NCBI RefSeq assembly: GCF_900078755.1
Contig: NZ_FKIH01000001.1
DNA from: Ichthyocystis sparus
GTDB taxonomy: Bacteria > Pseudomonadota > Gammaproteobacteria > Burkholderiales > 2013Ark19i
Strand: one strand, 5' to 3'
Length of the DNA: 64,000 nucleotides
Part shown: positions 51,201 through 61,400 of the stretch, in pieces
How the letters are laid out: every line of letters begins with the position of its first letter
How positions within the stretch are numbered: position 1 is the first letter of the stretch
The notes under the pieces: generated by a model
What the model was told of the DNA's origin: nothing
What the model saw: the letters and a program-made list of their open reading frames with translations, nothing else
Database searches by the model: none
Made by a program: the position numbers and the translations under genes

Positions 51201-51623
51201 CCTTTTGTTGTTCCTGCTTCTGCTGAGGTGGGAGAATCTCCTACAATTCCTAGAAGAGGTTCTTCTGGTGGTCCTAGTGCACCTAAGAAATCATTTATGA
51301 GTAGGCATCGTGCTGATGTGATTTCTTCTTCCGGTATGTCTTCTTCTTCAATGTCCTCTAGCAGTAGTGTAGCTGCTGGATCTTTATCTTCGGCATCTGT
51401 AGGTGTGGGTAGTGTTTCATCGGTGACAACTACTACTGTTGCTGCCACTGCCTATACTTATTCTGGGAGTGAGGATGTAGGAACGAGATTGGCAGCATTG
51501 ATGAATCGAGGTTTACCACACTCACCACCACCTGCTAGTGAATCAGCTCCTACGGGAAGTGAAGCTTCTTCTTCAGGTCGGGTGAGTGGTAGAGGGAAAA
51601 GAAAAAGGAAGAAGAGAAGTTAA
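48288..51623 (+). CDS. Array protein 10 (1111 aa), A-repeat-B-C form
   Basis: Unknown family. GTG start seven bases after AAAGGAG. Two basic boxes; module A at about 149-281; about one and a half Ala/Arg units (284-430), also rich in Asp-Arg-Ala-Val; module B at about 456-631; module C at about 652-827. The acidic region has D-V-T-F-V-D-N-R-S-S near 50930-50957, a diverged SUMO-like motif. The proline motif reads N-R-G-L-P-H-S-P-P-P: the second proline is lost but the R-x-x-P-x-x-P spacing is kept. The end is G-K-R-K-R-K-K-R-S. Confidence 0.9.
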   Translation: MNPVTGVGSAGSGPSDDDVTDQADSGGLQQVQTLPGGGLGVATVAAVSTVTTTSSAVTTSVAAPFTATTTSTSATTSVGKGSSGSRGTKGKGPASKGHASAAASTSAAASVGKGVSGGSKKGKGPASKGHAAGASPKLAGRSTSSRTIKCCGFDVCASDWVELRRMEDNFLCAVEEKAATFFRSRIQDLSLSSGAFSITDISGSRDELFSALEVSISSFVGEYLEEVHSRVVSSFHLLAGEVKKFSAYEANQFRASFFAIIVVRIRECLAPAWSSEISRALDRALGATPDRAQIAARVAARATATAAVAARARARAAAPIPDTEPDPARARARVCAYVRAADSRARAAAAVAAAVAAAVADPAIDLDRAVAADRAVVNRARSRTAARAVARARTAVDADPGSNPYIDPGLADVLARAAAATHTCAATTHTCATTTTVAGSSTTSLPSDSSLTPSILVDLCGFEISSELSEAVSRLISEILVSARNFYPNTIRVPVSHALRELSNPGLQRAWCLINMKLCETRFMAECVAEYCANLLPGFISLLCSIRAGYCSGHSFSSLTGNMLSNFWAYLDQAIFKALRGFFVEKWAALTGHFSVPFFFPLDPEEGPSALCGGDFVGACARAGTSSSSGSRFASIARGMAVQVAPHGGGGYVDLFGSEVLPEVREMVDALIREVSALARRIYSSVVRVQVLDAMSRLSYSEQCAWLVANMMLYKIGFVSRCLAEYHDGLCPAFVCSLFSIRPGDVSGRSLLPLAGNDLRGFWLSLGNAITRAVEDIFVTDWEALTRRFSVLLEPGEESSSTVLCGRDFVNACNKAGVPPLAVSGSASIMRGRVAHSAVSHIAAVASSSSASVAAGSSVAGLLVSGAAPQASVVTEGSGDDDVTFVDNRSSVSGRELGGRPSSSLSEGELVIDVSTPSRLEPLVLVRGEEVGLSMVGTTTTTTSSSSALGVLGDRPSPSPSERMVVLTTSDPFVVPASAEVGESPTIPRRGSSGGPSAPKKSFMSRHRADVISSSGMSSSSMSSSSSVAAGSLSSASVGVGSVSSVTTTTVAATAYTYSGSEDVGTRLAALMNRGLPHSPPPASESAPTGSEASSSGRVSGRGKRKRKKRS

Positions 51624-52125
51624 ATGATTAGTGTTTATATTGCACTACGTGTTGGTTGAGTAAGAGGCTTGTGTTTTTATATTTTGAGTGATGTGAGTTA
51701 TTTTGGGGATGTTGCTTGTTAACGATGATTTTGTAGTGCAGTGCTGCATCCTAATTGTTGTGATTCTGTGTTGTATGGGTTATGTGTCACAGATTGTGAT
51801 TTATTTGGCTATATAAATGTTAAATATGACGGTTAGTTGTTGCATTGTTACGGCGTATGTATTTGGGTGTTTTTCATAGGTGGGTTTTGTTATTTAACAT
51901 AATATTACATAATGAACTAGCGTACGCTGACCTATGATATCTGGTCTTTCTTTAAGTTGGTGTGCTGCTTTGTATGCATACGCAGCTCCCGTTTTGTTGC
52001 AGTTGAGGGTAAGTACGCGGCGTATACGTTCAAATTGAGTTTCTGGTGTAGGGGTTGGCTATAAATTGAATAACTAAAAAATCAACAGCAATCGTCAATA
52101 ATAATAAATGAAAAAGGAGTTTGAT
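51624..52125 (+). repeat. Array spacer (502 bp), diverged
   Basis: Recognisable by TTGCACTACGTGTTGGTTGAGTAAG, a reduced middle, and the leader with AATAATAAATGAAAAAGGAG. In this copy the ATG of the leader is in frame with the gene, so a start six codons earlier (52108) is possible. Confidence 0.75.
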
Positions 52126-55100
52126 GTGAATCCTATATCTGGGGCGAGTGGTTCTAGCTCTGATTCTGATGTTGCTGCTGATCGAGTTGAAGGTGTTGCC
52201 TTGCAGCAGGTTCAAGGTTCTCCTAGTGGTGGATTGGGTGTTGTAGCCACCGTTGCTGCTGTTTCCACTACTACTACTGCTGTTACCATTCCTGCTGTTT
52301 CTACTACTACTGTTACATATACTGGTGCTACTACTTACACTGGTGCTACTACCTCTGTAGGTAAGGGTGGTAGTGGTGGTAGGAGTAGTAAAGGTAAGGG
52401 ACCTGCTCCCAAGGGTCATGCTGTTGGTGCTTCAGTAATTTCTGATGCTACTACTTCCACTGGTGCTACTACCTCTGTAGGTAAGGGTGGTAGTGGTGGT
52501 AGAAGTAGTAAGGGTAAGGGACCTGCTCCCAAGAGTTATGCTGTTGGTACTTCAGTAGTTTCTGACACTGCTGTTCATCCTTCTCCTATTGGTGCAAGTA
52601 CAGAATTAGTTGATCCCACTTCTCCACAAACTGGATGTTTTTTCGGTTTCTATGTTTGCACTTTGGATTGGGTAGAGTTATGTAGAATGGAACATGATTT
52701 TTTATGTACTGTTAGAGAGGTGGCTGCTGCATTTTTTAGATCTCGGATTGGAGAACGCTTTTCATCGAGTGGTGCTTTTGCATTAGACGATATTTCTGTA
52801 TTGCGTGATAGTTCTTTTTCTGTTTTTGAAGTAGGTGCTATGGGATGTTTTTTGAGGCGTTATTTTGCGGAGGTTAACAGTAGAGTTGCTTCTTCTTCTC
52901 ATTTACTTGATGGAGAGATTGTTATATTTAGTGGTGATGAGGCCGGTCGGTTTGTAAGGTCGTTTTTTACTGCTACAGTTACCAGAGTCAGAGAATGCTT
53001 GGCGCTTACGTGGAGTTTGGAGGCTTCTCGAGCTTTAGATGAAGTTCTAGGTGCTTCCGATCGTGCTCGTGCTGCTGATCGTGCTGCTGCTCGTGCTGCC
53101 GCTGCCGCTGCCGCTGCCGCTCGTATTCATGCTCGCGCTGCCGCTCCCACTTCTGGTACCGAGCCTGGTCCCTCTCGTGCTCGTTCTCGTGCTGCTGTTC
53201 ACTCTGCTAATTATCGAGCTCGCCGCGCCGCCGCCGCCGCCGCCGCTGCCGCCGCTGTTGCCCCTGCTTTCTCTGAAGCCACATTGTCTACCAGTCTTCC
53301 TCCTTTACTTGATCCAGAACTTGTTGGTTATGTAGGTTTGTTTGGGTTTGTAGTATCTTCTGAGTTTAGTGAAGTGGTTAGCAGTCTTATGTCTGAGGTT
53401 AGTACGTTTACTAGAACTAGTATTTGCACGTATATGTCAAGAGAAGCGTCGAGAACTCTGTATGGTCTTTCACATTCTGAGCGACATGCTTGGTTTTTGA
53501 AGAATAGGAGGCTTTGTGAGGCCAAATGTATGGCCAGGTGCGTTGCTGAGTATTGTTATAGGTTACTTCCTGTATTTATTACTAATCATCTTTGCAGTAT
53601 CAGAGTATGGGATTCTTCTGTTCGTTGCTTATTGCCATTAACTGGAAACAAGTTAGTAGATTTTTGGTCATCTTTGGATAGAGCCATTCTCAATGCTATA
53701 CTTAGTGTTTTTGCGGAAAGGTGGGACGCACTTTCTGTTCGCTTTTCTGTTTCCTTTTTTGTTCCGTTGGATACTGAAGATGAAGAGGAATTAGTTATTC
53801 TTTGTGGGGAAGATTTTGTTGGTACTTGTGCTAGGGCCGGTGCCTCTTCGTCATCACGTTTTGCTTCGGTTACCGGAGGGACGGGAGTGCAGGTGCCTCA
53901 TAGTAGTGGTGATTACGTAGATTTGTTTGGGCTTAGAGTACTTCCTGGGGTTAAAGTAATGGTTAGTATTCTTATTCATGAGATCAGTGCATTAGCTAGA
54001 TATGCTTACTCGTCTACTATAGAGAAGCAAGTGTTGAGTGCATTGGGAAGGCTTACAGATTCTGAAAGACGTGCTTGGCTTACATCTAATAGGATGCTCT
54101 ATAGAACTGGCTTTATGGCTATGTGCCTTATCGAGTATCACCGTGGGCTTTGTGCTGATTTTATTCGCTCTCTTTTTAATGCTAGGCCAGGGGATATTTC
54201 TGGTCAAGGGTTGTTGTCATTAGGAGGAAGTAGTTTAAGAAATTTTTGGTTATTGTTGGATAATGCTATTTCAGAAGCTTTAGAGAGTATTTTTGCAGCA
54301 GCGTGGGGTGTATTTGCTGATAGGTTTTGTGTTTCATTGGAACCTGAAGAGGGATCATCATCTACTGTTCTTTGTGGGAGAGATTTTGTTAGAGCTCATA
54401 GTGTTGTTGGTGTTCCTGTGTTGGCAACTTCAGTAGCGATGAGAGGGCGAGTAGCTCGTATGGTGGTGCCTTCTCGTGTTGCCAGCCGGGTAGCTGGTGG
54501 TAGCTCCGCATCTGATAGTAGTTATGTAGTTGGTAGTAGCTCTGCTTCTGTAGCTGGAGGTAGTTCTGCGGGTACTTCTTCTGTTGTTGCTCCTGTTAGT
54601 AGTTCTGTAGTTGTTAGTAGCTCTGCTTCTGTAGCTGGAGGTAGTTCTGCGGGTACTTCTTCTGTTGTTACTCCTGTTAGTAGTTCTGTAGTTGGTAGTA
54701 GTTCTGCTTCTGTAGCTGGAGGTAGTTCTGCGGGTACTTCTTCTGTAGTATCTACTCCTGTTGAGGCAAAAGAATCTACTACAATTACTAAAAGTGGTCC
54801 TTTTAGTGGATCTAAGCCCCTTGGTGGACCTAAGAAATTTCTTATGAGTAGATATTATAGTGCTGGTGTGGCTTCTTCTTCTTCTTCTTTTGGCATGTCT
54901 TCTTCGGTGTCCTCCGTTGGTAGTGTATCTGCTGGACCTTTATCTTCGACGTCTGTGGGTATGGATAGTGTTTCATCGGTAGTAACTACTACTACTACTC
55001 CTACTACTACTGCTGCTTATACTTATTCTGGGGATGAGGATATAGGAGGGAGATTGGCAGCATTGATGAACCGTGATTTGCCACCTTCACCGCCACCTGC

Positions 55101-55194
55101 CAGCGAATCAGCTCCTGATGAAGGCGAAGCTTCTTCTTCAAGTCGGAGAGGTGGTGGAGGCAGAAGAAAAAGGAAGAGGAAAAGTTTTAAGTGA
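52126..55194 (+). CDS. Array protein 11 (1022 aa), A-repeat-B-C form with 27-residue repeats
   Basis: Unknown family. I use GTG 52126, aligned with the family start after AAAAAGGAG; ATG 52108 is the in-frame alternative. Two basic boxes; module A at about 171-303 with F-G-F replacing C-G-F; a short Ala/Arg segment (308-385); module B at about 403-575; module C at about 597-771. The acidic region is replaced by three Ser/Val/Gly-rich 27-residue repeats. The proline motif reads N-R-D-L-P-P-S-P-P-P. The basic end R-R-K-R-K-R-K-S is followed by F-K, because the usual stop site has been read through by two codons. It is the most diverged intact three-module copy. Confidence 0.9.
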   Translation: MNPISGASGSSSDSDVAADRVEGVALQQVQGSPSGGLGVVATVAAVSTTTTAVTIPAVSTTTVTYTGATTYTGATTSVGKGGSGGRSSKGKGPAPKGHAVGASVISDATTSTGATTSVGKGGSGGRSSKGKGPAPKSYAVGTSVVSDTAVHPSPIGASTELVDPTSPQTGCFFGFYVCTLDWVELCRMEHDFLCTVREVAAAFFRSRIGERFSSSGAFALDDISVLRDSSFSVFEVGAMGCFLRRYFAEVNSRVASSSHLLDGEIVIFSGDEAGRFVRSFFTATVTRVRECLALTWSLEASRALDEVLGASDRARAADRAAARAAAAAAAAARIHARAAAPTSGTEPGPSRARSRAAVHSANYRARRAAAAAAAAAAVAPAFSEATLSTSLPPLLDPELVGYVGLFGFVVSSEFSEVVSSLMSEVSTFTRTSICTYMSREASRTLYGLSHSERHAWFLKNRRLCEAKCMARCVAEYCYRLLPVFITNHLCSIRVWDSSVRCLLPLTGNKLVDFWSSLDRAILNAILSVFAERWDALSVRFSVSFFVPLDTEDEEELVILCGEDFVGTCARAGASSSSRFASVTGGTGVQVPHSSGDYVDLFGLRVLPGVKVMVSILIHEISALARYAYSSTIEKQVLSALGRLTDSERRAWLTSNRMLYRTGFMAMCLIEYHRGLCADFIRSLFNARPGDISGQGLLSLGGSSLRNFWLLLDNAISEALESIFAAAWGVFADRFCVSLEPEEGSSSTVLCGRDFVRAHSVVGVPVLATSVAMRGRVARMVVPSRVASRVAGGSSASDSSYVVGSSSASVAGGSSAGTSSVVAPVSSSVVVSSSASVAGGSSAGTSSVVTPVSSSVVGSSSASVAGGSSAGTSSVVSTPVEAKESTTITKSGPFSGSKPLGGPKKFLMSRYYSAGVASSSSSFGMSSSVSSVGSVSAGPLSSTSVGMDSVSSVVTTTTTPTTTAAYTYSGDEDIGGRLAALMNRDLPPSPPPASESAPDEGEASSSSRRGGGGRRKRKRKSFK
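54532..54768 (+). repeat. Three 81-bp tandem repeats
   Basis: Units start at 54532, 54613 and 54694, each encoding S-S-A-S-V-A-G-G-S-S-A-G-T-S-S-V-V. Near-identical DNA indicates recent duplication; the frame is kept. Confidence 0.9.
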
Positions 55195-55786
55195 TGAAAG
55201 TAGGTCTTATTTATATTATGTTGCAGGGTAGTTGGTTGAGTAAGGTGCTTGATGCCGTGAATGATTTGGGTGTTGCTTGTTAACGATGATTTTGTAAATT
55301 AGTGTAACTGCGTTGGTATGGCTTTGTGTAGGTTTGTCTAGTTTTTTAGCACGGATTGCGATTTATTACTATGTATTGATGTTAGTTGATGTATGTGTTT
55401 GTCGTAGGTAGGTTTTGTTGTTCAGAATAGTATTAAATCACTTGGTTTTGAGTGTGATGCGTGGTACGCTCGCGTGGCGCGATATGTAATAAGCTAGTTT
55501 ATATTGCTGTCAGTAGTTAATATTCGATCTGCCTAATTTATTTTATTTTTTGTGTAGTTTTACGATGTGCTTTTGCTGTTTACTCTGAAGTCTTGTACTT
55601 TCCTTCCTGTTTATGTAGATAATTGTGTAAGGTTTTTCTTTTCTATGCGCTCCGTGTTTTGTTGTGGTTAAGAGTGAGTGCCTGGGCTTGTGTCTCTGAT
55701 GTAGGCGAGTATTGCATTAGGATGCATATAATAACGATAACTGTGATAAAAAATCAACAATAATAAATGAAAAAAGGAATTTGATT
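55195..55786 (+). repeat. Array spacer (592 bp)
   Basis: Typical spacer with the ACTCTGAAGTCTTG and ATGCGCTCCGTGTTTTG blocks; leader and AAAAGGA intact although the following gene is dead. Confidence 0.8.
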
Positions 55787-57733
55787 GTGAATACTGTAAC
55801 TGGAGTAAGTGTTGCTGGTACTAGTGATGGTGATGCTGATCAAGCTGATGGTGGTGTCTTGTAGCAGGTTCAGACTTTGCCTTGCCTGGTGGTGGATTGG
55901 GTGTAGCTACCGTTGCTGCTGTTTCCTCTGCTGTTACTACTTTTGTTGCTGCTACCTTAACTGCTACTACTACTTCCACTAGTGCTACTACCTCTGTAGG
56001 GTAAGGTTGGTAGTGGTGGTAGTAAGAAGAAGGGCAAGGGATATGCTCCAAAGGGTTATACTGCTGTTCTGTACTTACTCTACTTCTGTTTATCCTACTC
56101 ACGCTAGCGCAAATCCAGAGTTATCTGGCCCCACTTCTTCTGTAACTACTGCCGCTCGCACTTGCACTGACGATTTAGATTTTGGTGCCATTCTCGATAG
56201 TATTGTTGCCGCCGCTCGTAGTTATTACCACACTGCTCCTAGAGTTGCTGATGCTCGTGCCAGCTTTGCTGCTGCTGCTGTTCGTGCTGCCTCTATTCCT
56301 GATCCTGATCCAGCCCGTGCCCTTGCTAGTGCTTGCGGTATGAATATAGATATGCTCGCTCTATTGCCGTTTGTGCTGCCGATGCTAACGCTGCCGATTA
56401 TGTTGTTGCTCAAGCTCTTGTTAGTGCTTTTGCTGTGTCGCTCCTACTACTGATTCCAATAGCGCTCGTACTGCCGCTGTTGCTGGTTCTTCTGCATCTT
56501 CATTGCGTTCTGATCCTTCTTTTCTTTTGCCACCAGTTTGTGTAGATTTGTTTGGGTTTGTAGTGCATTCTGAGTTTAGAGGAGTGCTGAGTTTAGAGGA
56601 GTGGTTAGTAAACTCATATCAGATGTTTGTGTATTGGCTGAAAGTTTTTATCTGTGTATGGTAGAAATTCCAGCGTCAAATGCTCTGCGTGGGCTTCCAA
56701 ATACTGGACGATGTGCTTGGTGCTTAATTAATATGAAGTTTTATGAGACCACATTTGTGGCCAGGTGCTTTGCCGCGTATTGTGCTAATTTCCTTCCCTA
56801 ATTTATTAAACATCTTTGCAGTGTCAAAGTATGGAATTTTTCTAATCGTTGCTTTTCGCCACTAATGGAAAACAGTTTAAGATATTTTTGTTTATATTTG
56901 AGTGACGCTATTATAAGAGCCGTGGGAGGTATTTTTGTAGTAGATTGGGGTAGGCTTGCTAGTCTATTTTCTGTTTCATTAGGACCTGGAGAGGGATCGT
57001 CATCTACTGTTCTTTCTGGGGGAGATTTTTATTAGTGCTCGTAGGAGGGTTGGTCTTCCTGCTTTGGCAATTTTAGGTACGAGAGGACGAGTAGCACAGA
57101 TGGCGGTATCTCATGCTGGTGAAATAGCTAGTGGCAGTTCTGTAGCTGGTTTATCTGGGGGAAGAGGCACTGGTCGTTGATGTTTCTGCTACTTCTCTTT
57201 CAGAGTTACCAATGTTGGCTAGAGAAGAAGTTGGATTGTCTATGGTCGGTACTTCTTCTCCTTTAGGAGTTTTAGGGGGTGGATCATCTTCTTCTACATC
57301 TGAGAGGATGGTGGTGCTCACAAATAGTGCTTTTTCCTTTACTTCCGATGAGATAAAAGAATTTCCTACATTTCCTGTAAGTGCTTTTCTTTGTGGAACT
57401 AAGAAATAATTTATGAGCAGGTATAGTGCTGATGAGACTTCTTCCATTATGCCTTCTTCTTCTATGTCGTCCAGTAGTAGTGTAGTTGCTGGGTCTTTAT
57501 CTTTGGCATCTGTAGGTATGGGCAGTGTTTCATCGGTAGTAATTACTACTACTGCTGCTTATACTTATTCTGGGGGAGGAGGATATAGGAGGGAGATCGG
57601 CATCGTTGCTGAATCGAGGTTTGCCACCTTCATCACCACCTGCTAGTGTGAATCATTTCCTACGAGAGGTGAAGCTTCTTCTTCAAGTCGAGGAAGTGTT
57701 AGAGAGAGAAGAAAGAGGAAGAGGAAAAGTTAA
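55787..57733 (+). pseudogene. Array copy 12: heavily decayed, no module A, B and C fused
   Basis: GTG 55787 starts V-N-T-V-T-G, but an in-frame TAG comes at 55862-55864. Several frameshifts and stops follow. Readable in pieces: one Ala/Arg unit (about 56100-56440), module B (about 56540-56960) with an in-frame stop near 56800, then directly the end of module C, so a deletion joined B to C. The acidic region and the tail with R-R-K-R-K-R-K-S are present in shifted frames up to TAA 57731. Module A is absent, as in the next two copies. Confidence 0.85.
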
Positions 57734-58416
57734 TAAGTGATTAGTGTTGGTCTTGTTTATATTGCGGGGTATGTTGATTGAGCAAGGGGGGGTGTTCACT
57801 CACTTTATGTTATGAGTGGTGTGAGTGATTTTTGTGATGTTGCTCGTTAGCGATGGTTTTGTAATGTGGTGTTGCATTGCAATAGGTTAGTCTAGATTGT
57901 TATTAGTGTAACTACGTTGGTACGTGTTTTGTGCAGATTTGTCTGGTTTTTTAGCACTGATTGAGATTTATTTTGCTATATACGTGGATGTTAGTTGGTG
58001 TATGTATTTGGCTATTTCCCATAGGTAAGTTTTGTTGTTCAGCATAATATTGAATTGTTTAGTTTTTGTGTGCGATGCGTAATAAGGAATAAGATCGTGT
58101 GCGTTGCTGTTCTTATGTTGATCTATATTTGATTTGCTACAATTTATTTCACTTGGTGTGCAGTTTTAAGGTGCGTTTCTCTGTTTACTTCAAAGTCCTG
58201 CATCTTCCTGGTCATGTACGTAGTTGAGCAGTGTAAGGTTTTTCTTCTATGTGCTATGTGCTCTGTGTTTTGTTGTAGTTGAGGCTGATGCCTAAGCGTG
58301 TACCTAGGTTGCGCCTCCGATGTAATCGTGGATCGCATATAGGATGTGTATGACAACGATAACGGAAAAATCAACAACAACTATCAACAATAATAAATGA
58401 AAAAAGGAATTTGATT
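57734..58416 (+). repeat. Array spacer (683 bp)
   Basis: Long version of the spacer; leader with CAACAATAATAAATGAAAAAAGGA. No gene. Confidence 0.8.
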
Positions 58417-61400
58417 GTGAATCCTGTAACTGGAGTAAGTAGTGCTGGTCTTAGTGATGATGATCAAGCTGACAGTGGTGGTTTGCAGCAGGTTCAGATT
58501 TTGCCTGGTAGTGGATTGGATGTATCTACCACCGTTGCTGCTGTGTCTACTATTGCTGCTACTTCCTCGGTTGTTACTACTTCTACTGTGCTTACTACTT
58601 TTGCTACTACTTCCACTAATGCTACTACCTCTGTAGGTAAGGGTAGCAGTGGCAGTAGGAGTGATAAGGTCAAGGGACCTGCTCCCAAGCTTTGTGCTGC
58701 TGGTTCCGTGGTTTCTGCTTATCCTGATCCTGCTGACGCAAGTCCAGAATTATCTGACCCCACTTCTTCTGTAACTACTGCCGCTCGTACTTGTACTGCC
58801 AATTCAGATTTTGATATCGTTCTAGGTAGTGTTGTTGCCTCCGCTCGTAGTTACCATGCTGTTGCTGATGCTCACGCTAGCTCTGCGGCTGCTGCGGCCG
58901 CTGCGGCTGCTCGCGCTCATGCTAATGCTGATGCTCCTATACCTGATACCAATCCTGATCCAGCTAGTGTCCGTGCCCGTGCCCTTGCCTGTGCTCGCGC
59001 TATGGATAAATATGCTTGCGATGTTGCTGCTCGCGCTGCCGCTGCTCGCGCTACCGCTGCCGCTGCCGATCATGTTGTTGCTCTAGCTCGAGCTGTTGCT
59101 GCTGATCTAGTTGTTGCTCAAGATCAATCTGCAGATAGTCGAGTTCATATTACATGTCCAGATTTCGGGATCATTATCGATAGTGTTATTGCTTCCGCCC
59201 TTGCTTATAACGCCGCTGCTCGTGCTGCTGATGCTCGCGCCGACTCTGCTGCCGCTGCTGCTGCTCGTGCTACTGATGCTCTTGCCAACCTTGATGCCGC
59301 TGCTTGTGCTGGCGCTCCCATTTCCGATACCGATAATGCCGCCCGTGCCCGCCGTGCTCGTTCCCGTGACAGTTTTTGTGCTCGCGCGGCAGATAGTCAA
59401 GATCGCGCTGCTGCTGCTCGCGCAGCTGCTGTCGCTGCCGATCGTGTCGTTGCTCTAGCTCGTGCTTTTGCTGCCGATCATATTGTTGATCAGGATCGAG
59501 CTGCGGATAGTCGCGTTCCTAGTCCAGGTCCCGATTCCGGTACCACTTCCAATAGTGGCGCTCGTACTGCTGCTGTTTCTATTGCTGGTCTTTCTACATC
59601 TTCACTGCTTCCTGATTCTTCTCTTATGCCACCAGGTTTTGTAGATTTGTTTGGGTTTGTAGTATCTCTTGGATTTAGTGAAGTGGTTAACAAACTCATA
59701 TCTGAGGTTTGTGCATTGGCTAAAAATATTATTTTCCATTGTATAACAAGAACAGTGTCAGATATCCTGCGTAATCTTTCAAGTTCTGAACGACGTGCTT
59801 GGTGTTTAACTAATGGGAAGCTTTATGAGCTTAAATTTGTGGCCAGGTGCTTTGCTGAGTATTCTTCTAAGTTACTTCCTACTTTCATTAACAATCTTTG
59901 CGGTGTCAGAGTATGGGATTCTTCTAGTCGTAGCTTGGTGCTATTAACGGGAAACAGGTTAGCAGATTTTTGGTTATCTTTGGATAAAGCTATTTTCAAA
60001 GCTGTAGCGGGTTTTTTTATGTCAAAGTGGTACGAACTTATTGGTCGCTTTCCTGCTCTGTCAGCCACTGTAGAGGGATCATCTGGTCTTTGTGGAGAAG
60101 ATTTTGTTAATGCTTGTGCTAGGACTGGTACTTCTTCGTCATCAGTTTCAAGATTTTATTTAGCTTCTGAAGGAGTGAGAGCGCGAGTAGCATCTCATGA
60201 TGGTGGTTCTTTAGCTGGTGGTGATTCTGTAGATTTGTTTGGATTTGAAGTACCTCCTGAGGTTGAAGAAATGGTTAATGTTCTTACCTGTGAGGTTAGT
60301 GCATTGGCTAGACAGACTTACTCACGTGTAGTAGCAGTTCCAGTGTCGCGTGCCCTGAAAAGGCTTTCATTTTCTGAACAATATGCTTGGCTTATAACTA
60401 ATATGATGGCTTACAAAACTAGCTTTGTTTATAAGTTCCTTCTCGATTATTGTGGTGGACTTTGTTCTGAATTTATTTGCTCTCTTTTTAGAGTCATACC
60501 TGAGAATGATTCTGGTCGTAGCTTGTTGCCATTGACGGGAGATAGTTTGAGAGGTTTTTGGGTGTCTCTGAGTGCGATTATTATGAGAATTGTACAAGAT
60601 ATTTTTGCAGCGGAGTGGAGTTTACTAACTAGTCAGTTTTCTGTTCTATTAGGCCCTGGAGAGGAATCATCATCTTCTGTTCTTTGTGTGAGAGATTTTA
60701 TTGATGCTCGTGATAAGGCTGGTATGCCTGTCTTGGCAGCTTCAAGGTCCAGTTTGTTTATGAGATCACGAGGAACAGCGAGGAGAAGGGCAGTATCTCA
60801 TGTTACTGAAGTAGCTAGTGGTAGTTCTGTGGCTGCTGGTGTATCTGTAGCTGGTGGTTTATCTGTAAGTGCTTCTTCATCTGTAAGTGCTTCTTCTGTT
60901 GTTACTACTTCTGTTTTTGATGTTCCTCCTCCTCCTACTTCTTCTTTAGAGTCTCCACCGTTGTTTGTTATGGGAGACGAAGTTGGATTATTTACGGTTG
61001 ATGTTGTAGAGTCCGAAGTTTTAGTAGTTACTGAGGGGTCTAGTGATAATGTCATATTTGTAGACGACTGTTCTTCGGTATCGGGAGAATTAGGAGATGG
61101 GGCTTCTTTATCTGGGGAAGAAGTATTGGTTGTTGAGGTTTCTGCTCCTTCTCTTTCAGAGACGCCAGTGTTAGTTGGAGAAGAAGAAGTTGAATCATCT
61201 AAGTGGACAGTAGTGCCAACAACTGGTGCTTCTTCAGTTACTAGTTCTTCTGTTGTTGAGGTAGAAGGATCTTCTACTGCTATGCCTATAATGGGTTCTC
61301 CTGCTCTTAGAATAGGTTCTTCTTCTGTTCCTGTTGCACCTAAGAAATCATTCATGAGTAGGTATAGAGCTGATGTGGCTTCTTCTTCCTGTATGTCTTC

